DNA of 11,863 nt, taken from contig CALJTZ010000131.1 in assembly GCA_937975655.1 (NCBI GenBank), positions 1-11,863 on the forward strand. The letters are read 5' to 3'. The DNA comes from an uncultured Synechococcus sp. Its GTDB lineage: Bacteria; Cyanobacteriota; Cyanobacteriia; PCC-6307; Cyanobiaceae. How positions within the stretch are numbered: position 1 is the first letter of the stretch; the number at the start of each line of letters is the position of its first letter. The notes under the pieces were generated by a model. The model saw nothing but the letters and a program-made list of their open reading frames with translations, did no database searches and was not told the DNA's origin. Positions 6,295-11,863 of the stretch are shown piece by piece. The translations under genes and the position numbers were made by a program.

Positions 6295-7169
6295 TGCATC
6301 TCGCCGTGTTCACCTCACCGGGGCCCTTGCTGTTTCAGCTGGGCCCTTTTTCTCTGCGCTGGTACGGCTTGCTGATCGCCGTTGCCGTGCTTCTGGGCCT
6401 GATGCTGGCCACACGCCTGGGCAGGCAACGGGGCATCGAGCCAGCCATGATTGCCGACCTATTGCCGATCCTGGTGCTGGCGGCCGTGATCGGTGCCCGC
6501 CTGTACTACGTGCTGTTCGAGTGGCGGCAATACCAGCTGAACTGGCTCGATGCCCTGGCGATCTGGCGAGGAGGCATCGCCATCCACGGCGCCCTGCTCG
6601 GCGGCAGCCTCGCCGTGATCCTCTATTGCCGCTGGCGCAAGCTCGCCTTCTGGAACCTGCTCGATGTGCTGGTGCCCTCCGTAGCTCTGGGCCAGGCCAT
6701 TGGCCGCTGGGGCAACTTCTTCAACTCCGAGGCCTTCGGCCTTCCCACTGATCTGCCCTGGAAACTCACCATCCCATTCGCCAATCGGCCCGTCCAGTTC
6801 CTGGATCAAACCACCTTCCACCCCACCTTTCTCTATGAGTCGTTGTGGAATCTCGGCGTGGTGGTCTTGCTACTGGTGCTGTTCCAGCGGGGCCTGAAGG
6901 GCCAGCTGAAGCTGCCGGCCGGTGCCCTCAGTTGCGTGTACCTGCTCAGCTACAGCACCGGCAGGCTCTGGATTGAGGGGTTACGCATCGATCCCCTCTG
7001 TCTGGCCGGCACACCTCCTTTCTGTGACGGTGGGTTGCGGATGGCCCAGCTGGTGAGTCTGGTGCTGATGGGCGCCGCAGGATTCGGCCTTTACTGGCTG
7101 TACGTCCGTCAGCGGGCCCTGCCCGATCCGAGCGGCATCAGCCTGCCTTCCTCCGGCTCCCCCACTTGA
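6294..7169 (+). CDS. lgt: Prolipoprotein diacylglyceryl transferase
   Basis: Lgt transfers diacylglycerol from phosphatidylglycerol to the lipobox cysteine of prelipoproteins, the first step of lipoprotein maturation, within the plasma membrane. The 291-residue product is hydrophobic with about seven membrane segments. It shows the family signature GRWGNFFNSE at 137-146 and the conserved H98-G99 in IAIHGALLGG. The N-terminal FSLRWYGLL is also typical (substrate-binding periplasmic side in the known structure). I chose ATG 6294, which overlaps the petA stop by one base; the preceding TTG at 6291 is less likely. The 3' TGA overlaps the TTG start of cobM. Position in a petCA transcript is an operon of convenience as far as I can see; no specific lipoprotein partner is in the window. 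Confidence 0.97.
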   Translation: MHLAVFTSPGPLLFQLGPFSLRWYGLLIAVAVLLGLMLATRLGRQRGIEPAMIADLLPILVLAAVIGARLYYVLFEWRQYQLNWLDALAIWRGGIAIHGALLGGSLAVILYCRWRKLAFWNLLDVLVPSVALGQAIGRWGNFFNSEAFGLPTDLPWKLTIPFANRPVQFLDQTTFHPTFLYESLWNLGVVVLLLVLFQRGLKGQLKLPAGALSCVYLLSYSTGRLWIEGLRIDPLCLAGTPPFCDGGLRMAQLVSLVLMGAAGFGLYWLYVRQRALPDPSGISLPSSGSPT

Positions 7170-7972
7170 ACAACGCCCCCACCACAGCAACCACCGCCAA
7201 GGTCTGGATCGTGGGGGCGGGCCCTGGGGCCCCGGATCTGCTCACCATCCGGGCCCTGCGGGTGATCGAACAGGCCGAGGTGCTGATCTGGACCGACTCC
7301 CTGGTGAGCCCGCAGCTGGCCGCCCTGGCTCCGCCCACCTGTGAGCGCATTCGCACCAGCACCCTCACGCTGGAGGAGGTGATGGAGCTGATGCTGGATC
7401 GCGCCAGGGCCGGCCAGCGGGTGGTGCGTCTCCACGATGGCGACACCTGTCTCTATAGCGCCCTCAATGAACAGCTCTGCCGGCTACTGGATGCCGACAT
7501 CGCGGTGGAGGTGGTGCCCGGTCTCAGCGCTTACCAGGCCACCGCGGCGGCCCTGAGCAGTGAACTCACCATTCCCGGCCTGGTGCAGACCATTGTGCTC
7601 AGCCGTGCAGGCGGACGCACAGGGGTGCCGGAACGCGAATCGCTCGAGCGATTGGCGGCCCTGCAGGCCTCCCTGTGCCTCTACCTGAGTGCACGCCACG
7701 TGGAACAGGTGCAGGCCGAGCTGCTGCGCCACTACCCAGCCGACACCCCCGTGGCCATCGGCTATCGCGTGAGCTGGCCCGACCAGTGGCTCACGGTGGT
7801 GCCCCTGAGCGAGATGGCCCGGGTGAGTCAGGAGCGGGAGCTAATCCGCACCACCCTGTACGTGGTGAGTCCAGCCCTGGCGGCTCCCGGCGAGGCCCGA
7901 TCCAAGCTCTATTCAGCCAGCCATCACCACCTGTTTCGCGGCGGCGCCGAGGTGGGGGCCACGATGTTTTAA
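7166..7972 (+). CDS. cobM: Precorrin-4 / cobalt-precorrin-4 C11-methyltransferase
   Basis: CobM/CbiF methylates C11 of (cobalt-)precorrin-4 with S-adenosylmethionine in corrin ring synthesis, in the cytoplasm. The 268-residue product carries the tetrapyrrole methylase features: VGAGPGAPDLLT at 16-27, an SAM-binding stretch RLHDGDTCLYSA at 88-99, and VVPGLSAYQATAA at 116-128. The tail contains HHHLFRGG, common in the family. The start appears to be TTG at 7166, overlapping the lgt TGA (TTGA); no ATG exists upstream of the first beta strand, and the next in-frame GTG would cut into that strand. Picocyanobacteria are known to make pseudocobalamin, which fits. Whether precorrin-4 or cobalt-precorrin-4 is the substrate cannot be read from the sequence; the cobalt-early route (CbiF) is likely in cyanobacteria. 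Confidence 0.93.
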   Translation: MNNAPTTATTAKVWIVGAGPGAPDLLTIRALRVIEQAEVLIWTDSLVSPQLAALAPPTCERIRTSTLTLEEVMELMLDRARAGQRVVRLHDGDTCLYSALNEQLCRLLDADIAVEVVPGLSAYQATAAALSSELTIPGLVQTIVLSRAGGRTGVPERESLERLAALQASLCLYLSARHVEQVQAELLRHYPADTPVAIGYRVSWPDQWLTVVPLSEMARVSQERELIRTTLYVVSPALAAPGEARSKLYSASHHHLFRGGAEVGATMF

Positions 7973-7985
7973 GCTGTGAGGGTGC

Positions 7986-8057
<72 letters not shown>

Positions 8058-8066
8058 TGTACTTCG

Positions 8067-8100
8067 AAACCCCTTGCCTCGCAAGGGGTTTTCTTGTTTT
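8067..8100 (+). terminator. Intrinsic terminator after tRNA-Val
   Basis: A perfect 11-bp stem, AAACCCCTTGC (8067-8077) with GCAAGGGGTTT (8081-8091), loop CTC, is followed by the T-rich tail TCTTGTTTT. It ends the tRNA-Val transcript and probably the whole petC-petA-lgt-cobM run. It also separates that run from the rodZ-like gene, whose 5' region occupies the rest of 8101-8223; no strong promoter hexamers stand out there. Confidence 0.9.
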
Positions 8101-8223
8101 CGGGCTTCCTTGTTGCCGCCGTTTGTGGCACCTCGTTCCGGCTGCGATGCAAAGCCAGCGAATCCAGGTCACAATGCCGCCACGAGATCGTCGGCCCCGC
8201 GCGTGAGCGCCAGTTACCCCACC

Positions 8224-9006
8224 ATGGACCTCGACGCTGGAACGCCGTCCGCCGAGTCTGCCCTGGAGCGCCTGGGCCTCACCCTGAGGGAGGCCCGCCT
8301 GGCCCGTGGCATGGAGTGCCGTACCCTCGCGGCTCAGCTGCGGATGGGTCCCGAACAACTGGAGGCCCTCGAAGCGGGTGATCCCAGCCGGTTGCCCGAA
8401 ATGGTGTTCGTGATCGCCCAGGCCCGGCGGGTGGCCGACGCCCTGGGCGTGGACGTGAACCTCTTGATCACGCCGCTGAAACAGAGCGCCGGAGCCCTCA
8501 AGGCGGCTCCGGCTCCACTCACCCCAGACACCTACACCGCCAAGACCAACCGCGGCCGTGGCCGCCAAACGTCGGTGCTCCCGGTTGTGGGCTGGCTGGC
8601 GCTGCTGGCTGGCCTGGCCGCAGCGGGAGGCTGGGGCTGGCAGCAGCTCAAGCTCACCCAGACCGGCAGGAAGCCCATGGCCGCCGCCCCGTTGGCTCCC
8701 GTCCAGACGGCCCAACAGCCCGGCCCGGCCAAGCCAGTGGCCATGCCAGCCACCCTCAGCCTCACCAGTGCGGAGGCCAGTTGGCTGGAGGTGCGCACCA
8801 GCTCCGGCAAGCAGCTGTTTGAGGGCAACCTCAACGGCACGCAGATCTTCCCCCTGGGCACTGGGCTGAGGGTATTGGCCGGCCGACCCGATCTGGTGCG
8901 CGCCAGCCTTGGCAAGGCCCCCGGCAAGACCCTGGGGCGGATTGATCAGTTGACCTGGGTGGAGTTCAAACCCTCCGCTCCGGCAGCACTGGCTCCAACA
9001 CCCTGA
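8224..9006 (+). CDS. RodZ-like membrane protein with N-terminal helix-turn-helix domain
   Basis: The 260-residue product has the three-part layout of RodZ: an N-terminal helix-turn-helix domain at about 13-85 (LGLTLREARLARGM, LEALEAGD, FVIAQARRVADALGVD), a single membrane segment at about 117-138 (VLPVVGWLALLAGLAAAGG), and an outer DUF4115-type domain at about 178-250 (LSLTSAEASWLEVRTSSGK). In model rods RodZ ties the MreB cytoskeleton to wall synthesis. Here only domain similarity is visible, and the HTH part lacks any clear DNA-binding evidence. The segment between helix and outer domain is rich in Ala, Pro and Gln. ATG 8224 is preferred; GTG 8203 in the same frame would add seven residues. 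The gene follows a terminator, so it needs its own promoter. Its last 41 bases overlap the end of the convergent ppx gene. Confidence 0.85.
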   Translation: MDLDAGTPSAESALERLGLTLREARLARGMECRTLAAQLRMGPEQLEALEAGDPSRLPEMVFVIAQARRVADALGVDVNLLITPLKQSAGALKAAPAPLTPDTYTAKTNRGRGRQTSVLPVVGWLALLAGLAAAGGWGWQQLKLTQTGRKPMAAAPLAPVQTAQQPGPAKPVAMPATLSLTSAEASWLEVRTSSGKQLFEGNLNGTQIFPLGTGLRVLAGRPDLVRASLGKAPGKTLGRIDQLTWVEFKPSAPAALAPTP

Positions 9007-10630
9007 GGCTCACGCCAGCGGCTTCCTGCACCGCCGGGGCACAGGCCTGCAGACTCCAGCGCTCCAGGCTGAGGTCAACCTCAGCGGCCATGGGCTCCAG
9101 CCGGATGCTGAGGCCACTGGTGGCATCCGGACGCAGCTGAATCCCCGCCACCGAGGCCTGGGGGCGACGATCCAGGGCAACGGCCAGCCGCAGCAGCAGG
9201 GCCATGGCCGCTACCGTGCGGCGCTGCTCGCGGCCATCGATCAACTGCCACGCCTCGTGCCGTTTCTTGGGCAGGCTGCGGCGGTGGTAGCGGGCCATGG
9301 CCGCCACCATCAGCTGCTCGCTGTCGGAGTAGCCCAGCAGGTCGCCGTGGCGAATCAGATACCAGCTGTGCTTGTGGTAAGCCCCCACATTGATGTGTTG
9401 GCCGCAGCTGTGCAGCATCGCCGCGGCCCAGAGCAGTTGGCGGCCGCTGCCGTCGTCGTTGTGCAGCACCCCCTGGGTCTGGCTGTACAAACTGAGGGCA
9501 TAGCCCGCCACCCGCTCCGCCCGGGCCTGATCCACGCCGTAGCGCTGAACCTGGTGCAGCACGGTGCGCTGGCGAATGCTGCTCTGGAACGCAAAGCGAT
9601 CCACGATCAGATCGTTGCGCAGCATCCAATCCACGATCAGGCCTTCCCTCAGGGCCCGCTCACTGATCACCAGCTCCTGGGCACCGAGCATCTGCATGGC
9701 GGTCTGCAGGATCAGGGCACCGGGAACGATGATCTCGGCGCGGCGCTCATTGAGGCAGGGCAGAGCCCGCCGCTGCTCTGGGGTCATGGTGAGCAGGCGG
9801 ACCACCAACTGGTTGAGCCGCTCCCGCGGCACCCGATAGCCCTGCATGCGCAACGGGGGGCGCGGATCCTCTGCCGCGGCCATGGCCGCAATCGCCATGG
9901 CGGTGCCGCTGGTGCCCACCATCACCGGCAGTTCGCCTGGGTTGAGCCGCTGCTTCACCTTCAGCACTGCCGGCTCGAGGCTCCCCTGGATGTAGGCCCG
10001 CAGGAATTCCACCCGCTTGGGGGGCAGCGGATCGTCGTGGACAAAATCTCGCTGCAGCCGCACGGCCCCCACCCGGGTGCTGGTGAGGGCGCGGGCATCC
10101 CGACCATCCGCCAGGATCAATTCAGTGGAGCCTCCACCGATATCGAGGATCAGGTGGGGCTGCTCCCCGAAGGCCATGCCAGAGAGCACACCCAGGTAGA
10201 TGAGGCGGGCCTCCTCCGGGCCACTCACCAGATCCACGTCCAGGCCCAGCTGCTCCTGGATGGCCTGCAGGAATTCCCGGCCATTGGGGGCCTCACGCAC
10301 CGCACTGGTGGCGGCCGTCACCACATCGCCGGGCTGGACGCCGTGGCTGGCGGCCAACTCCCGGCAGTGGCGCAGGGTGATGAAGGCCCGCTCGATCGCC
10401 TCGGCGCTGAGGTCGCCGGTTTCGGGATCGCGCTCCCCCAGCCGGGTGGTGGATTTCTCCGTGAGCACCACCGCGAAGCTGCGCAGGGCCGGATCCACGG
10501 CCGCAATCAGCAGGTGGATGGAATTGGTGCCGATGTCGATGCCGGCCACCGGCCGGCTCCCAGCTGTGCCGTTGCCGGCGGAGGTCTCGGTCACGCGGGA
10601 CAGCAGGCGATGCTGCTGGCACTTTCGCAT
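8966..10630 (-). CDS. ppx: Exopolyphosphatase / guanosine pentaphosphatase, Ppx/GppA family
   Basis: Ppx/GppA enzymes remove terminal phosphate from polyphosphate or from pppGpp in the cytoplasm. The 554-residue product has the ASKHA-fold phosphate-binding loops DIGTNS at 32-37 and DIGGGSTE at 163-170, and the catalytic-type acidic motif SGPEEARLIYLG at 136-147. The C-terminal third has an HD-like helical domain (HSCGQHINVGAYHKHSWYL, then MARYHRR), giving the long Ppx form rather than the short type. The sequence cannot tell Ppx from GppA activity. Start is uncertain: ATG 10630 is used; GTG 10660 would add ten residues, and a later GTG within SRVTETS would drop about twelve before the first beta strand. 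It is convergent with the rodZ-like gene (41-base overlap) and divergent from the ubiA-family gene across 48 bases. A role in phosphate storage is inferred from the family. Confidence 0.95.
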   Translation of the reverse strand: MRKCQQHRLLSRVTETSAGNGTAGSRPVAGIDIGTNSIHLLIAAVDPALRSFAVVLTEKSTTRLGERDPETGDLSAEAIERAFITLRHCRELAASHGVQPGDVVTAATSAVREAPNGREFLQAIQEQLGLDVDLVSGPEEARLIYLGVLSGMAFGEQPHLILDIGGGSTELILADGRDARALTSTRVGAVRLQRDFVHDDPLPPKRVEFLRAYIQGSLEPAVLKVKQRLNPGELPVMVGTSGTAMAIAAMAAAEDPRPPLRMQGYRVPRERLNQLVVRLLTMTPEQRRALPCLNERRAEIIVPGALILQTAMQMLGAQELVISERALREGLIVDWMLRNDLIVDRFAFQSSIRQRTVLHQVQRYGVDQARAERVAGYALSLYSQTQGVLHNDDGSGRQLLWAAAMLHSCGQHINVGAYHKHSWYLIRHGDLLGYSDSEQLMVAAMARYHRRSLPKKRHEAWQLIDGREQRRTVAAMALLLRLAVALDRRPQASVAGIQLRPDATSGLSIRLEPMAAEVDLSLERWSLQACAPAVQEAAGVSLRVLEPVLPERRV

Positions 10631-10678
10631 CGCCGGGCCACCTAACGTGCGCCCCAACACTGGAGAGAGCCCCAGCCT

Positions 10679-11584
10679 GTGGCTGCAGCCTTGGAACTGG
10701 TTCAGGCCTGGCTTGCCCTGCTGCGCTGGGACAAGCCCAGTGGCCGGCTGATCCTGCTGATCCCCGCCGGCTGGAGCCTGTGGCTGCTGCCGGCCACCCC
10801 ACCCCCGGCGGTACTCGTGGGCTGGATTGTGCTGGGGGGCCTGGCGGTGAGCGGGGCTGGCTGCGTGGCCAACGACCTCTGGGATCGCCGCATCGACCCC
10901 CAGGTGGAGCGCACCCGGCAGCGCCCCCTGGCCAGTGGCCGTATCGGCGTGTCGGCAGCCCTGGTGCTGCTGGGGCTGTGCCTGCTGGCGGCCCTGGCGG
11001 TGGTGCTCTGGGGTCTGCCTGCCAACAGCCGCGGCCTCTGCCTGGCCCTGGCCCTGGCCACCCTGCCGCCGGTGCTGCTCTACCCCTCCGCCAAGCGCTG
11101 GTTTGCCTTCCCCCAGGCGGTGCTGGCCCTCTGCTGGGGCTTCGCCGTGCTGATCCCCTGGGGAGCCGCCACGGGCACCCTGGACGGCGGCTGGCCGCTG
11201 TTCACCACCTGGGCGGCCACGCTGCTATGGACCTTCGGGTTCGACACGGTGTACGCCATGGCCGACCGCCCGGATGACGCAGCCCTCGGCATCCGCAGCA
11301 GCGCCCTCAGCCTTGGGGCCCAGGCCCCTACGGCCGTGGGGCTTTGCTATGGGGCCACCGCTGTGCTGCTGGCCATCGCCGCGGGGCTGCAGGGGGCCGG
11401 AGGGCTCTTCTGGCTGCTCTGGGCCGTGGCCACGGCCGGACTGCTGCGGGAGGCATGGCTTCTGCGCCGACCCGAACTGCCGCGCTCGGCCTACGGACTC
11501 CATTTCCGCCACCAGGTGCTGCTGGGATCCCTGCTGCTGCTGGGCCTGGTGCTGGGACGCACGGGCGGGAGCCTGCCGGCATGA
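10679..11584 (+). CDS. 4-hydroxybenzoate polyprenyltransferase (UbiA family), plastoquinone synthesis
   Basis: UbiA-family enzymes attach a polyprenyl chain to 4-hydroxybenzoate in the membrane. In cyanobacteria the product leads to plastoquinone-9. The 301-residue protein has two aspartate-rich motifs: NDLWDRRID at 65-73 followed by RTRQRPLASG, and DTVYAMADRPDD at 189-200 followed by IRSSAL. These bind the prenyl diphosphate through magnesium. About eight hydrophobic segments surround them. The start is taken as GTG 10679, because a purine-rich stretch GGAGAGAG lies about nine bases upstream (10662-10669) and the protein then opens AAALELVQAWLALLRWDKP, as in the family. It is divergent from ppx and its TGA overlaps the ATG of the S66 peptidase gene by 4 bases. 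Chlorophyll or haem prenyltransferases share the fold, but the motif spacing and RWDKP opening favour 4-hydroxybenzoate. Confidence 0.92.
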   Translation: MAAALELVQAWLALLRWDKPSGRLILLIPAGWSLWLLPATPPPAVLVGWIVLGGLAVSGAGCVANDLWDRRIDPQVERTRQRPLASGRIGVSAALVLLGLCLLAALAVVLWGLPANSRGLCLALALATLPPVLLYPSAKRWFAFPQAVLALCWGFAVLIPWGAATGTLDGGWPLFTTWAATLLWTFGFDTVYAMADRPDDAALGIRSSALSLGAQAPTAVGLCYGATAVLLAIAAGLQGAGGLFWLLWAVATAGLLREAWLLRRPELPRSAYGLHFRHQVLLGSLLLLGLVLGRTGGSLPA

Positions 11585-11863
11585 CAGGCCAGCTGCCTCA
11601 CCCCCTGCGGACAGGGGACCGGGTGCAGCTAGCTGCTGCCAGCTCAGCCCTCGACAACCTGGAGCGGCTCGAGGCCGGCATTGCCGTGCTGCAGAGCTGG
11701 GGGCTCCAAGTGGAGCGCCACCCCGACCCCCTGCGCCGCTGGGGCTACCTGGCTGGGGCCGACCCGCAACGCCACGGCGACCTGTTTCCCCCAGCCCCGC
11801 TCACGGCCTGCATCCGGGGTGGCTGGGGTGCCGCCCGGCTGCTCGAAGCCCATCCGTCCCTGC
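11581..11863 (+). CDS. Peptidase S66 family, LD-carboxypeptidase-like (5' part, cut by window edge)
   Basis: S66 peptidases include LdcA, which trims the terminal D-alanine from murein tetrapeptides during wall recycling, and MccF, which cleaves microcin C7. The first 94 codons are present. The opening RTGDRVQLAAASSAL matches the first strand and loop of the family, GYLAGADPQRHGDL near 55-68 is a usual S66 pattern, and RGGWGAARLLE at 79-89 matches the conserved RGGYG region. The catalytic Ser-Glu-His residues lie further on, outside the window, so activity cannot be judged. The ATG overlaps the ubiA-family TGA (ATGA), so the two are probably cotranscribed and translationally coupled. There is no signal peptide in the visible part, consistent with a cytoplasmic recycling enzyme. 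Confidence 0.88.
   Translation, partial: MTGQLPHPLRTGDRVQLAAASSALDNLERLEAGIAVLQSWGLQVERHPDPLRRWGYLAGADPQRHGDLFPPAPLTACIRGGWGAARLLEAHPSL

Noticed and set aside
9257..10645. A 462-codon open frame on the plus strand opposite ppx
   Set aside because: It is the antisense image of ppx, has low-complexity His/Gln/Gly composition and no recognisable domain, while the ppx frame has intact catalytic motifs.

Overview
The window looks like ordinary core chromosome of a high-GC picocyanobacterium of the Synechococcus/Cyanobium group. The evidence is a set of photosynthesis genes that only an oxygenic phototroph would carry (psaF, psaJ, petC, petA), a cyanobacterial-type 4-hydroxybenzoate polyprenyltransferase, a DUF3067 gene, GC-rich coding throughout, and very tight packing. 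No stretch of 300 bases lacks a gene. I see no insertion sequence, integrase, CRISPR array, phage gene or defence gene, and no island of deviating composition.

Layout. On the minus strand at the left edge is the 5' part of tsaD (tRNA t6A synthesis, cut by the window). Divergent from it lies a photosystem I pair, psaF-psaJ, closed by a strong intrinsic terminator. Next is gmk (minus), divergent from an rqcH-type NFACT gene, which overlaps tatC by 4 bases. The DUF3067 gene (minus) meets tatC tail to tail on a shared CTAG and is divergent from petC. The run petC-petA-lgt-cobM follows, with 1- to 4-base overlaps at petA/lgt and lgt/cobM, then a tRNA-Val(CAC) and an intrinsic terminator. A rodZ-like gene follows and its 3' end overlaps a convergent Ppx/GppA exopolyphosphatase gene by 41 bases. 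Divergent from ppx is a ubiA-family gene overlapping a peptidase S66 (LD-carboxypeptidase) gene that runs off the right edge.

How the genes fit together. The middle is a thylakoid electron-transport and export neighbourhood. TatC is the core Tat translocase subunit. PetC, the Rieske protein, carries a visible twin-arginine motif and is a known Tat client in cyanobacteria and plastids. PetA (cytochrome f) has a Sec-type signal peptide and a CxxCH haem site. Lgt lipidates exported proteins, and the UbiA-family enzyme makes the prenylated precursor of plastoquinone, the substrate of cytochrome b6f. PsaF and PsaJ form the donor side of photosystem I downstream of b6f. The remaining genes (tsaD, gmk, rqcH, cobM, rodZ-like, ppx, S66 peptidase) are general housekeeping.

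I did not find a new biological system. The points most worth following are the conserved but uncharacterised DUF3067 gene placed between tatC and petC, the overlapping and shared-stop gene ends, two genes whose starts appear to be TTG, and a tRNA-Val with an A-C mismatch in its D stem placed 13 bases after an ORF.
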